Source of the DNA: JAWLFI01 sp964525165 | GTDB lineage: Bacteria; Bacteroidota; Bacteroidia; Chitinophagales; Saprospiraceae | Assembly (NCBI GenBank): GCA_964525165.1 | Contig: CAZGGG010000007.1 | Coordinates: forward strand, 12,089-76,088 | DNA: 64,000 nucleotides | Direction: 5' to 3' | Shown here: in pieces, positions 51,384 to 60,559 of the stretch | Position numbering within the stretch: position 1 is the first letter of the stretch | Layout of the letters: each line of letters begins with the position of its first letter | The notes under the pieces: generated by a model | What the model was told of the DNA's origin: nothing | Databases searched by the model: none | What the model saw: only the letters and a program-made list of their open reading frames with translations | Made by a program: the position numbers and the translations under genes

Positions 51384-53012
51384 TTAATGTTTTTGCATAT
51401 TGCTCTTAGAAGACTTAGACTCTAATCCTTCATTTTTCCATTTTAGGTATAGTGCTTTTTTAACCTCCTCTTTTCTGTAGGCATTTCTATATTCGGTTCC
51501 TTTGTCACAAGGAGCCGGACTAAATGCAGCTTGCTCAGCTACTTCATGGATACTTACTTTTTGGAATTCAGTTTCAGAATGAGGCTTTTTATGTGTGAAT
51601 CCGTAAGGAATACCATTTTCAATATAAATAGGAGCTCCGTAGCTATCTGAAAGAATGAAGACATTATTCTGCTCGTCAGATTCATTGATCACCTCAGTTA
51701 CATCTGCAATCAAAGCCGGATAGTAATAGCCTGTGATATTGGGGATGCTGTACTCCAGACTCCAGTTATAGTTTCCATCATAAGCAAATCTTGAAGAATA
51801 ACCTGAAGGAAGATCCAAGTAGTTGTAGTAATTATGTTGACCATAACCATTTGGTAAGTTGCCTATCTCACCCGGATTGCCAAAATCATCAGTATAGGTA
51901 TCCCAAAGGACAACATGGTAGTCATTCACATCAAAAGCATTGACTAAGATATATGCGGTGGTCCAGTCTTGAGAAGCCCTGACCGTTTCTGATCCAATGT
52001 TGTATACATCGTATTCTAACTCTCTTGATTGACCCGTTCCATAATCTCCTGCCATGTATGGGGCTACATCAGCTCCGGTAGTTGTTCCCGGATTATTCGG
52101 ATCATTTGGGTCGTATTGGGTTTGGCTATTTTCTGCGATGAAGGCCACCACAGCAAAATCTCCACTCGTCATAAAGTTATAATCAATCCAAATAAATCCT
52201 TGGTTGCCCCATGAATCTCCCCAGCTATTGACCACTTCAAAAGCCCCGTTTGGACCCTTATTGTCATCATATCCTACGATTGTCATAGCGTGCCCTGAGT
52301 GGATTCCTACTCGATTGTAAGTAGTATGACTACTCAATACATCATCAGAATTCCAGCCCATGTAAGAATCAGAAAGAAAGGCGCCAATTCCAATAGGTCT
52401 ATTATCAGCAAGTTGTGCCTTAAACTCCTCAACAGTAATGTTGATTTGCCGATAATACTCTATTTTATTATCAGTAGCATCCTGCTGTGCGGAAGTACTG
52501 GGCGCTTGAGAGCAGTCTCCAATGCTGACATCACTATATGGAGCTACATCAAGAGTGGCTACCCCTCGATTTTGCATTACATCAAAAGCATAATGTAATT
52601 GTGTACCCTCACAATTGGCCCCTTTTTGATTATTGGGTATAGCAAGAAATAGATCTGTAGGGCTCGTGATTAAAGATGGGTCTGATAATTGGTTTGTGTT
52701 CATGTTGTTATCGATTCCATCAAGCATTGTTTGTAAATTGTAGCCTAATGCAAAAGCGACACATGTTCCTTTTTGTCCTTGGTCGCCAACAGGGGGAGTG
52801 TAGTTTTTAAGGCTTACACTAGAAGGTAAGTTACTGTTCCCGAAGCTAAGGTTGATTGCATTGGGAACACTGCTTGCATCTTCGTCAGCCATCCAGCCTA
52901 AACCCTGATCAGAATTGTTTACGGGGATATCAGGGATATCATTCATTGTATCGTCAGAGCAAGCTGTGAAAAGGATGACAAGCATCAGTAAAGGGAATAT
53001 TAGTTTTTTCAT
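51384..53012 (-). CDS. papain-like C1 family peptidase lipoprotein
   Basis: A 542-residue lipoprotein (lipobox LFTAC, Cys18). The papain-type domain spans about 65-300, with the catalytic set Gln80/Cys84 in GDQGQKGTCVAFALGYN, His241 in HSGHAMTIVGYDDN and Asn262 in VVNSWGDSWGNQGFIW, all intact. A C-terminal beta domain (about 310-480) follows, then a basic Ser/Lys-rich tail with one Cys pair region (APCDKGTEYRNAYRKEEV). It lacks an obvious inhibitory propeptide. It should act at the cell surface or in the periplasm. Encoded just upstream of the ECF sigma gene on the same strand, with ~100 bp between. Confidence 0.92.
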   Translation of the reverse strand: MKKLIFPLLMLVILFTACSDDTMNDIPDIPVNNSDQGLGWMADEDASSVPNAINLSFGNSNLPSSVSLKNYTPPVGDQGQKGTCVAFALGYNLQTMLDGIDNNMNTNQLSDPSLITSPTDLFLAIPNNQKGANCEGTQLHYAFDVMQNRGVATLDVAPYSDVSIGDCSQAPSTSAQQDATDNKIEYYRQINITVEEFKAQLADNRPIGIGAFLSDSYMGWNSDDVLSSHTTYNRVGIHSGHAMTIVGYDDNKGPNGAFEVVNSWGDSWGNQGFIWIDYNFMTSGDFAVVAFIAENSQTQYDPNDPNNPGTTTGADVAPYMAGDYGTGQSRELEYDVYNIGSETVRASQDWTTAYILVNAFDVNDYHVVLWDTYTDDFGNPGEIGNLPNGYGQHNYYNYLDLPSGYSSRFAYDGNYNWSLEYSIPNITGYYYPALIADVTEVINESDEQNNVFILSDSYGAPIYIENGIPYGFTHKKPHSETEFQKVSIHEVAEQAAFSPAPCDKGTEYRNAYRKEEVKKALYLKWKNEGLESKSSKSNMQKH

Positions 53013-53061
53013 GATTTTTGTTTTGAAAAGGTTTTAGTGATTGATTTCACTTATTAATAGA

Positions 53062-53931
53062 CTAGAACTCAAGCTTCTCATCAGTCAGGAGGCGGTTTTT
53101 TTCATATTTTACATTCAGCACTTTTATATCTGTTAAAACAGGGGGGGCAACAAAGGTGCTTGTACGAATAGTGAGTACATCCTCGAATTGTGCGGTACTG
53201 ATATTAACGTAGCCCCAAAAATGGGATCCAGAGATATGTAGTTGATGGTTGAATTTGCAGTGGTCCAAAAACAAGGAATGCTGAACAGTCACCTTGCTCA
53301 TATCAACATATTGATCAAAAATGGAATTAGACCACAGGGACTGCTGTTTATATACGGAACCTTGTAAATAGGTTTTACCCATCACTTTCATATCCATCAT
53401 ATTGCTGCGTTGTTGAAAAAGGGTAAAGGTCAGGAAGAGGTCTTTTTCGAAAATCGATTTGCTGAGTTGTACTTCATCATGATAAATGGCATTAGAAGCA
53501 TTGAAATCGCTTTCAATGAGATTATTCGAAAAAGTGAAAAACGCTTTGAACCGGTTGTGTGACCAATCTACACTTCCTTTAATTCGGGAATTAGAGAATA
53601 CGACATCTGAAGCAAAGCTGCAGATATAGCTGTCCATACTGTCCTGCCTGAACCCCACGATATTGCCTTCAAAGACGCAGTTATCAAAATAAATGGGTGT
53701 TTTTATCTCAATTTTGAACGCATACTCAGCTATTTGGTGTTTTGCCGGGATCTTAGTGAAATCCAGATCACCAATGATGGTTTTGTTTTTTACAGAGATG
53801 TTTTTTCCTTGATTGATCTGCTTGATGATTTCTCGTGCAGTAATGGTGGATGGCGCATCTTGCGTTTTTTGCGAACTAAAACAGGATAGGAAGAGCACAG
53901 CGGTGCCGATCAAGATAAGTGCATTTTTCAT
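53062..53931 (-). CDS. lipoprotein with pentapeptide-like repeats
   Basis: A 289-residue lipoprotein (lipobox LFLSC, Cys17). After residue 60 the sequence is a series of short repeats with a five-residue rhythm and buried Phe/Leu (IYFDNCVFEGNIV, VVFSNSRIKGSVDW, FFTFSNNLIESDFNASNAI, SLFLDHCKFNHQLHISGSHF, VNISTAQFEDVLTIRTSTF), as in pentapeptide-repeat quadrilateral beta-helices. Such folds often bind proteins or act as spacers. Encoded 49 bp upstream of the C1 peptidase gene, probably the same transcript. Confidence 0.72.
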   Translation of the reverse strand: MKNALILIGTAVLFLSCFSSQKTQDAPSTITAREIIKQINQGKNISVKNKTIIGDLDFTKIPAKHQIAEYAFKIEIKTPIYFDNCVFEGNIVGFRQDSMDSYICSFASDVVFSNSRIKGSVDWSHNRFKAFFTFSNNLIESDFNASNAIYHDEVQLSKSIFEKDLFLTFTLFQQRSNMMDMKVMGKTYLQGSVYKQQSLWSNSIFDQYVDMSKVTVQHSLFLDHCKFNHQLHISGSHFWGYVNISTAQFEDVLTIRTSTFVAPPVLTDIKVLNVKYEKNRLLTDEKLEF

Positions 53932-54079
53932 AAGGCCTTTTAGCCTTTTATCGATTACTTATCAGAATCATCATCAGGGCATTCGGTAAAAATAATTAAT
54001 AGGGGTTTTGATACCCATGTTACCCTTAGGCTGATGCAGTTTTATCTTATGAAGCTTAATTATTTATTATAAATATGCT

Positions 54080-54391
54080 TTAGGTCCTTTGGCTAAGATA
54101 TAAGGGTTTGAAAATTTTGGCGTCAGCGACAAAGGTTCCAAAAGGAAGCAGGGAGGCAAGCCCCGACCAAAAAAAAGTGAGAAAGGACCAGGAATACTTT
54201 CGTCCAACGATTAAGACCCAGATTAAATAGGCTACAAAGAGAATTCCGTGTGCTAAACCAATGACATAATTAGGTCCGGGAATATCGGCCCAGTATTTCA
54301 GCGGCATACCCAAACCGAATAAGAGTAAGTAGCTTATGCCTTCTAAAAGAGCCAACCATCTTAATTGATGAATCCAGTTCATATTTTTCAT
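54080..54391 (-). CDS. DUF3817 small membrane protein
   Basis: A 103-residue protein with three hydrophobic helices and the DUF3817 pattern: LRWLALLEGISYLLLFGLGMPLKYW, then GLAHGILFVAYLIW, then SGLASLLPFGTFVADAKI near the C-terminus. This family is found alone or fused to transporters; function unknown. ATG at 54391 is preferred; ATGs at 54406 and 54382 are alternatives. The 148 bp between it and the pentapeptide lipoprotein hold no gene. Confidence 0.85.
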   Translation of the reverse strand: MKNMNWIHQLRWLALLEGISYLLLFGLGMPLKYWADIPGPNYVIGLAHGILFVAYLIWVLIVGRKYSWSFLTFFWSGLASLLPFGTFVADAKIFKPLYLSQRT

Positions 54392-54463
54392 GATTCGAAA
54401 ATACACTCTGTCCGGGAACCGATTGTAATGGGCTTGTCTGAATTTATTTTTTGCCGAAAGGCA

Positions 54464-54493
54464 TAAAAAAAAGCGCTCCCGTAGAAGCGCTTT
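54464..54493 (-). terminator. terminator after the MbnP-like gene
   Basis: Stem AAAGCGCT / AGCGCTTT with an 8-bp separation, running into a T-run on the minus strand, 23 bp after the stop at 54516. Confidence 0.75.
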
Positions 54494-54515
54494 CTTATAT
54501 GACCGTAAGCTCTTT

Positions 54516-55268
54516 TTATCCTTTGATAGAAATAGCGCTTACATAGTTATCACTGATTCCCATCATCAAATCCATGGCTCCTTCATTATGAGCGCCTTGA
54601 ATTTCAGTCAAATCTAAATAACCATCTTCAAGATGGAACATTTCTTTTGCATTGATGACAAAATTGATTGTCGTCGTTTCATTCGCGTTGATGGATATGT
54701 TGCGATCGAAGGTAAGGCTTCTAAACACCGGGTCAGATCCCGTATGGAAGGTGAAGCCGGTTTCTAACATTTCATCCCCTTCAAGATCTAACTTTCCTTC
54801 ATACTTCGCAAAGATATAACTGTTCCAGCCTGCCCAATACTCAGACGTTAAAGCCAATGGGTGGCCAGCCGGAAAATCTGCCGGCTTTTGGGCATTTAAT
54901 TCTTTCGGAACACCGATGCTATACTGCAACGGTCCATAGTCACCCGCAGGAATTTCATCAAACTGGATAAATTGTCCTGCTTGTGCTTGCCCTGCTGTAA
55001 CATTCACTTCCGTAAAGTCCAATAAAGCTATGTCTGCAAGATTGCGATCACCCAAAATAAAATTGGATAAGTACATATTGACCCTTGAATAATTCATCGG
55101 AAGACCATTTTCATAGGTCAAGGTCTCATTCATGACCAAAGGCTCTCCCTCATATTCAAGAATAAAGTTCAATTGCAGAGACCCGGTAGCCGGTTCATTG
55201 GTGTCATCTCCACAAGCACTCAGGCCAACTAGGGCGAAAAGAAATAAAAATCCAAATAGTTTTTTCAT
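54516..55268 (-). CDS. MbnP-like lipoprotein
   Basis: A 250-residue lipoprotein (lipobox GLSAC, Cys19) with a single beta-sandwich. The pattern SLQLNFILEYEGEPLVM, NYSRVNMYLSNFILGD, FDEIPAGDYGPLQYSIGVP, FHTGSDPVFRSLTFDRNISI, FVINAKEMF matches the MbnP family, copper-binding partners of the MbnH-type di-haem proteins that modify one of their tryptophans. No MbnH-type gene is adjacent; the di-haem peroxidase at 19479 is the only relative in the window and is far away. Monocistronic. Confidence 0.82.
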   Translation of the reverse strand: MKKLFGFLFLFALVGLSACGDDTNEPATGSLQLNFILEYEGEPLVMNETLTYENGLPMNYSRVNMYLSNFILGDRNLADIALLDFTEVNVTAGQAQAGQFIQFDEIPAGDYGPLQYSIGVPKELNAQKPADFPAGHPLALTSEYWAGWNSYIFAKYEGKLDLEGDEMLETGFTFHTGSDPVFRSLTFDRNISINANETTTINFVINAKEMFHLEDGYLDLTEIQGAHNEGAMDLMMGISDNYVSAISIKG

Positions 55269-55345
55269 AGCAAGTTCTTTTGTTGATACACTAACGAATA
55301 TACTTTACTTTTAGTTTGCTAAAAGTGACTCAACACACCTGATGA

Positions 55346-56896
55346 TTAGGCTAATTTTTCTAAAAGGCTATTCATTTGGACTTTCGGCTCAATATGTTGG
55401 GCAATTTCGTTAATGGGCACTCTGATTTGTTCGAGACTATCTCTATCTCTAATGGTGACTGCCTGATCTTCCAGTGTTTCAAAATCAACAGTCACACAGA
55501 AGGGCGTTCCAATGGCATCTTGGCGACGATAGCGTCTTCCAATGGCATCTTTATCATCATATTGGCAATCAAATTTGAATTTCAACTGCTGATAGATTTC
55601 AGAAGCCTTTGCGGTCAATTCTTCTTTGTTTTTCACCAATGGGAGAATGGCGCATTTTACCGGGGCGAGCGGTGCGGGTACTTTGAGCACTACTCTGCTG
55701 GATGACTTGCCTTCAGCATCCGGCACTTCTTCTTCCACTAATGATTTTGTCAAGACAGCCAGGAATAATCGATCAAGCCCAATGGAAGTTTCAATTACAA
55801 AAGGTACATAAGACTCATCCAATTCCGGGTCGAAGTACTGAAGCTTCTTGCCGGAATGCTCTTGGTGTGCTTTTAAGTCAAAATCTGTTCTTGAGTGGAC
55901 CCCTTCCAATTCTTTAAAGCCAAAAGGGAAATTGAACTCTATGTCCAAAGCAGCATTGGCATAATGTGCAAGGCTTTCATGGTCATGAATACGGATGTCT
56001 TCGTCCGTCATTCCCAGAGATTTATGCCATTTTAATCTTTGCTCCTTCCAGGATTCATACCATTTTAATTCCTCTCCGGGGCGGACAAAGTATTGCATTT
56101 CCATTTGCTCAAATTCTCTCATTCGAAAAATGAACTGCCGGGCGATGATTTCATTTCGAAAGGCTTTTCCTATTTGTGCGATCCCAAATGGGATTTTCTG
56201 TCTGCTGGTTTTCATCACGTTGAGGAAGTTGACAAAAATACCTTGCGCCGTTTCAGGTCTTAAATATAATTTGCCTTCACTTCCTGCTACGTTGCCCAGT
56301 TGTGTGCTGAACATGAGGTTGAATTGTCGCACTTCAGTCCAATTTCTGGAGCCACTTACAGGATCTGCTATATCCAAATCGATGATCAACTGCCTTAAGC
56401 CTTCAAGATCATTTTCTGTGAGGAGCGTTCCTAGCTTTGATGAAATTTCCTCAATTTCTGAAGTATAGCGTTGGACTCTTGGATGTTCTGCTTTAAATTT
56501 TTCTTCAACAAAATCATCCCCAAAGCGCTTTTTGGCTTTTTTGACTTCTTTCTCAATTTTACCTTCGATCTTTAGTATATAGTCCTCTACCAGCTGGTCA
56601 GCACGATATCTTTTATTCGAATCTTTATTGTCAATCAAAGGGTCATTAAATGCATCAACATGACCGGATGCCTTCCAAGTTTTTGGATGCATGAAAATAG
56701 CCGAGTCAATACCTACAATATCATCGTGCAATTGTGTCATAGCTTTCCACCAAAACAGCTTGAGGTTGTTTTTTAGGGGCGCGCCATAAGGACCATAGTC
56801 ATAGGTGGCACTCAGCCCATCATAGATTTCCGACGATTGGAAAATGAATCCATATTCTTTACAATGCGATATGATTTTTTTGAAATGATCTTCCAT
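55346..56896 (-). CDS. glyS: glycyl-tRNA synthetase (single-chain)
   Basis: A 516-residue class II synthetase of the homodimeric (GlyRS alpha2) type. N-terminal FKKIISHCKEYGFIFQSSEIYDGLSATYDYGPYGAPLKNNLK is diagnostic; motif 2 is IGKAFRNEIIARQFIFRMREFEQMEMQYF and motif 3 IETSIGLDRLFLAVL; the anticodon-binding domain starts at about 420 (VKCAILPLVKNKEEL). The ATG at 56896 (MEDHFKK) matches the family start; the longer frame to 56971 adds 25 untypical residues. Charges tRNA-Gly. Confidence 0.94.
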   Translation of the reverse strand: MEDHFKKIISHCKEYGFIFQSSEIYDGLSATYDYGPYGAPLKNNLKLFWWKAMTQLHDDIVGIDSAIFMHPKTWKASGHVDAFNDPLIDNKDSNKRYRADQLVEDYILKIEGKIEKEVKKAKKRFGDDFVEEKFKAEHPRVQRYTSEIEEISSKLGTLLTENDLEGLRQLIIDLDIADPVSGSRNWTEVRQFNLMFSTQLGNVAGSEGKLYLRPETAQGIFVNFLNVMKTSRQKIPFGIAQIGKAFRNEIIARQFIFRMREFEQMEMQYFVRPGEELKWYESWKEQRLKWHKSLGMTDEDIRIHDHESLAHYANAALDIEFNFPFGFKELEGVHSRTDFDLKAHQEHSGKKLQYFDPELDESYVPFVIETSIGLDRLFLAVLTKSLVEEEVPDAEGKSSSRVVLKVPAPLAPVKCAILPLVKNKEELTAKASEIYQQLKFKFDCQYDDKDAIGRRYRRQDAIGTPFCVTVDFETLEDQAVTIRDRDSLEQIRVPINEIAQHIEPKVQMNSLLEKLA

Positions 56897-57259
56897 AAGA
56901 TGACTGTGTATTTGAAGTGGCAAAGGTAGTGTTTCGGGCAGAAATTTAGAGGGTTCCATTATGATATCCATCTTCTCTGTAAAAAAGATCTCAAAACTGC
57001 TTCCATAAGCTACAAAAACAGAAAAGAGTTAAACGGAGTTGATCAATAGTTGCGGAGTCTTTTTATTTGAAATGACTTTGAGTGATGAATCTGTAGTTGC
57101 ATAAGCTTTTGAAAGGTGATTTTTTAAGGCTGAATATTGAATGTATATGTGAAAGTTTTAATGCGTCAACTCTAAATACACTATACATAGCTCCTTAGTG
57201 TTTCTTATACACTAAATATAAGTATAAATAGTTGATGATGAATATTTTAGGTCTTTTTA

Positions 57260-57282
57260 GGTTGCCGGAAGCAACCTTCCGG
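57260..57282 (+). promoter_or_regulatory. two mutually exclusive hairpins
   Basis: GGTTGC-CGGAA-GCAACC (57260-57276) and CCGGAAG-CAAC-CTTCCGG (57265-57282) share bases, so only one can form at a time. No T-run follows. If transcribed, this could switch; as DNA it is an overlapping palindrome. Confidence 0.45.
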
Positions 57283-57290
57283 TAATGTCG

Positions 57291-57309
57291 TGTATATACA
57301 TTGTATATA
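57291..57309 (+). repeat. tandem TGTATATA operator-like sites
   Basis: TGTATATACA (57291-57300), a perfect 10-bp palindrome, followed after one base by TGTATATA (57302-57309): two copies one helical turn (11 bp) apart, about 100 bp before the glucan operon. Confidence 0.4.
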
Positions 57310-57407
57310 TATTCTTGCCGCATTATGATGTTACATTCAGGCAAAATAAAGATATTAAAGCTGCGTGCTTCAAAGTATATTATTTGTGCATTTAGAAAAA
57401 ACACCAA

Positions 57408-60400
57408 ATGATTAGTAGAATTACAATTTTGCTCTTTGCAATCAGCCTTTTGAGTATTGGCTCCATGCAGGCCCAATCTCAAAAAGTACAAATTGTTGAG
57501 AATGCTTCGGGATTCCAGCTGGTAGTCAATGGTCAACCTATGATCATTAATGGAATTAATTGGGACTATGTTCCAATCGGAAACGGTATTTTGGATAAGG
57601 GTATATGGAACCAGGGAGACGACGTCATCCGGGCTGCCTTAGACGCTGAGATGGCTCTCTTCAAAAATATGGGCGTGAATGCGATCCGGACTTATGGCCT
57701 GGAACCTAAATGGATTACCTACATCTACGATAATTACGGGATTTACACCATGTTGAATACACAATTCGGAGCCTACGGATTGACGATCAATGGTGGTTGG
57801 GTTCCCCAAACGGATTATACTGATGAAGCGACCCGAGAAGTTTTAATGAAAGAAGTCAGGGATATGGCTCAAAAATATCAAGGTACCAGGGGTCTTCTTG
57901 TTTATATGATCGGGAACGAGAATAATTACCACTTGTCGTGGACGGGTGCAGAAACAGAGGCTATACCTATTGATGGTGTAGACCCGGGTATTCGTCTGGC
58001 AGCAGAGGGTTTGTATAAAGCTTTCAATGATGCGGCATTGGTGATTAAGGATATTGATAATTCTGTTCCTGTTGCCATTTGTAATGGAGACTTGCTTTAT
58101 TTAGACATTGTTAAAAAGTACTGCAAGGATATCGATATCTATGGTACCAATATGTACAGAGGGATTTCTTTTGGAGATGCTTTTCAAAGAGTAAAAGATG
58201 AACTTAATAAACCGATTTTATTTGCTGAATTTGGAGCAGATGCCTTTAATGCCCTAGAACAAAGGGAAGACCAATATTCTCAGGCATATTATAATGTAGG
58301 AAATTGGAAAGAAATATATGCAAATGCCGCAGGAGTTGGGTTATCGGGCAACTCTATAGGAGGGTTTACTTTTCAATCTAGTGATGGATGGTGGAAGTGG
58401 AATCAAACGAAAGATTTTGATGTCCACAATACTGTCGCTACCTGGCCAAATGGAGGCTATGCAAGAGATTTGCCCCCCGGGGGAAATAATATGAATGAGG
58501 AGTGGTTTGGAATTTGTGCAAAAGGACCCACAAATGAAAGAGGCCTTTATCAGTTGTACCCGCGCGCAGCTTATTATGCTTTAAAGGAAGTACATTCTTT
58601 CAACCCATTAGCGCCCGGCGTGAATCTTTCTGTAGTAGAGACCTATTTCAAAGGGATTAATCTAATGGAGCATGTTTTACAAGCTCGCGGAGATAAGGCA
58701 GCTTTAAGTGGTGGTCAAAATCAAAAACTACGTGTGAGTAGGTTGACAGCAGATTTCTCCACATTTAATACCGGAGGATCCTTAATCGAAACGCCTGATG
58801 AGCCGGACCCAACTTCTATGACTTTTCCAAATCAGTTGGGATTTGATCATATGCAATCCTTTTTTATAGGGTTTGAAGCCCAACCAGCTCCGAATATGAG
58901 AGCAAATGTGGAATTCAACATGTTAGGTAATGTGGCTCAAAATCCAATTAATGAGATTTTCTATGAGAATAGAGGACGTCCGCAGACCGTCGTTACCAAC
59001 CAAGGACAAGTCGTTCAAAATGACGTCAACAGGCTCGCGGTATACAGGGCAGAGTTTGAGTGGGACACTGAATACTTTGATATCGATGGCTTCTACAGAA
59101 CGGGTCATTACCACTGGGGATATGAAGGTGATTTTTTTGGTCTCTACCCTGAAGCAAATTATGGACCCAATATTGACATCTATAATGGTACAGCTCCTTT
59201 GGGGATGGAAGTAGAAGGAAAAAAAGAATTGAAGGGCTTAAAGGTTGCTTTTGGACCGGAATTATGGTGGGGAGCGAACCCGGCTATTTTGGTAAAGTAC
59301 GCCCGTGAATTTAAAGGAGTAAATATCACCGGTATATTCCATGAAGACATTGAGCAAAGAGGGGCCACTGAAAGTTCATTTGCTATTCCGATGCCAAAGA
59401 CGCGAAGAGCAACATTGGCGCTCGAGACGGAGGTAGGTCCGTTAGGTGTGCAGCTAGGAGGAATTTGGGGTGGTCAGCCATTAAACGGAAGATCTTTTCA
59501 AAGAGCTCAGATGGTAGATGATAAAATGACTATCTATGATGATGAAGTCAGACCGGAAGATAATTGGGGAGGGAAAATCAAACTTACTTACAGTAGAGGT
59601 CCTCTCAATTGGTATGGCTCTGCAGCAGCCCAAGGCTTGGTCGCGAACGGGGGTGCAGATTTGACACAGACGTTTACAGGTTGGAGATTAAAAGATAGTG
59701 GAAGCGGGAACCAGTATAATGTTCTGAGTGGATTTACGGTGAATGTAGGAGACTTCCAATTTGGGCCTAATTTCTTATGGCAACGGCCTATTGTAGGGCC
59801 TATGCCAAATGATGCACCTGCTCCCGGAAGATTAAGAAATATTCTAACCGATCCTTTTGTTGTTCGAGCAAATCGCGAACAGGTGGCGGGGGAGTTATTG
59901 ATCACTTATGATCCAACTCCGGGAACATGGATGTATGATTGGAACAACGATAATTCAGAGGATGCTGGCTTTGCGGTAAGCGCAGGCTTTGTATATCGTC
60001 ATTTACCAACGAGCCAGGATGCTGCTATTGGTATCTTACCTGATGGCCGGACATTTTTTGCTTTCCCGGGTGCTGCACCGGCAGAAGACTTATGGGAGGT
60101 GAATACACGGATTGTTTCCAAGATTAATTCTGATTTAGGAATCATTGCCAACCTCTACGGAGGAAAAGCACAGGCCAGAGGCGACAGTGAAAGAACCATT
60201 TATCGCTATGGAACCAACATTCGAATGATTTATAAAAATCTAAGGGTTGAAGGGACATATGCTCTGAATGATTGGGGACCGTATGACTATCATAGAGACT
60301 TCAACCTTACTTTTCCACATCAGGTCATGTTAGATGTTTCATTGAATTTAGGTACACCTAAATGGTTAGCCTTACCATCTACTCAGGTTGGTGTTTCAGG

Positions 60401-60557
60401 AATTTACAGAACGTTAGATCAGTTTTCACCTAGGTATTGTCCAGGCAAAACCATTAATGCTGCCGGAGAAGAGGTTTGTATCGAAGACGGTTTAGGCTTT
60501 AATAATGGGAATGAGTGGCAGATTATGACATATGTACGTGTAAATATTTTCAACTAG
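57408..60557 (+). CDS. clan GH-A glycosidase fused to predicted outer-membrane beta-barrel
   Basis: A 1049-residue exported protein. Signal peptide (1-22, ending SMQAQ). Residues ~30-400 form a TIM-barrel glycosidase of GH2/GH5/GH72-like type: GVNAIRTYGLEPKWI, acid/base Glu171 in LVYMIGNENNYH, nucleophile Glu274 in ILFAEFGADAF. From ~480 to the end the sequence changes to alternating amphipathic strands rich in Tyr/Trp/Gly (GFYRTGHYHWGYEGDFFGLYPEA, LGIIANLYGGKAQARG, TNIRMIYKNLRVEGTYALN) and stops in YVRVNIFN, as in porin-type barrels. Neighbours (glycan-binding lipoprotein 2 bp away, then GH16) point to beta-1,3-glucan. Domain split is by eye; the exact GH family is not settled. Confidence 0.78.
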   Translation: MISRITILLFAISLLSIGSMQAQSQKVQIVENASGFQLVVNGQPMIINGINWDYVPIGNGILDKGIWNQGDDVIRAALDAEMALFKNMGVNAIRTYGLEPKWITYIYDNYGIYTMLNTQFGAYGLTINGGWVPQTDYTDEATREVLMKEVRDMAQKYQGTRGLLVYMIGNENNYHLSWTGAETEAIPIDGVDPGIRLAAEGLYKAFNDAALVIKDIDNSVPVAICNGDLLYLDIVKKYCKDIDIYGTNMYRGISFGDAFQRVKDELNKPILFAEFGADAFNALEQREDQYSQAYYNVGNWKEIYANAAGVGLSGNSIGGFTFQSSDGWWKWNQTKDFDVHNTVATWPNGGYARDLPPGGNNMNEEWFGICAKGPTNERGLYQLYPRAAYYALKEVHSFNPLAPGVNLSVVETYFKGINLMEHVLQARGDKAALSGGQNQKLRVSRLTADFSTFNTGGSLIETPDEPDPTSMTFPNQLGFDHMQSFFIGFEAQPAPNMRANVEFNMLGNVAQNPINEIFYENRGRPQTVVTNQGQVVQNDVNRLAVYRAEFEWDTEYFDIDGFYRTGHYHWGYEGDFFGLYPEANYGPNIDIYNGTAPLGMEVEGKKELKGLKVAFGPELWWGANPAILVKYAREFKGVNITGIFHEDIEQRGATESSFAIPMPKTRRATLALETEVGPLGVQLGGIWGGQPLNGRSFQRAQMVDDKMTIYDDEVRPEDNWGGKIKLTYSRGPLNWYGSAAAQGLVANGGADLTQTFTGWRLKDSGSGNQYNVLSGFTVNVGDFQFGPNFLWQRPIVGPMPNDAPAPGRLRNILTDPFVVRANREQVAGELLITYDPTPGTWMYDWNNDNSEDAGFAVSAGFVYRHLPTSQDAAIGILPDGRTFFAFPGAAPAEDLWEVNTRIVSKINSDLGIIANLYGGKAQARGDSERTIYRYGTNIRMIYKNLRVEGTYALNDWGPYDYHRDFNLTFPHQVMLDVSLNLGTPKWLALPSTQVGVSGIYRTLDQFSPRYCPGKTINAAGEEVCIEDGLGFNNGNEWQIMTYVRVNIFN

Positions 60558-60559
60558 AA

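Larger units (their letters stand above)
56897..57407. other. 511-bp AT-rich intergenic region before the glucan operon
   Basis: No credible gene. Besides the elements listed separately it contains an inverted repeat TTAGTG / CACTAA (57195-57200, 57210-57215) with a 9-nt loop, and a TATTATTTG sequence at 57378-57386, 22 bp before the operon start, that could be a relaxed -7 element although no TTG lies at the right distance. The size and symmetry suggest the regulatory region of the downstream operon. Confidence 0.7.

Noticed and set aside
57195..57536. 113-aa minus-strand open frame upstream of the glucan operon
   Set aside because: It overlaps the signal peptide region of the glycosidase gene in antisense, has odd composition, and covers the palindromes.
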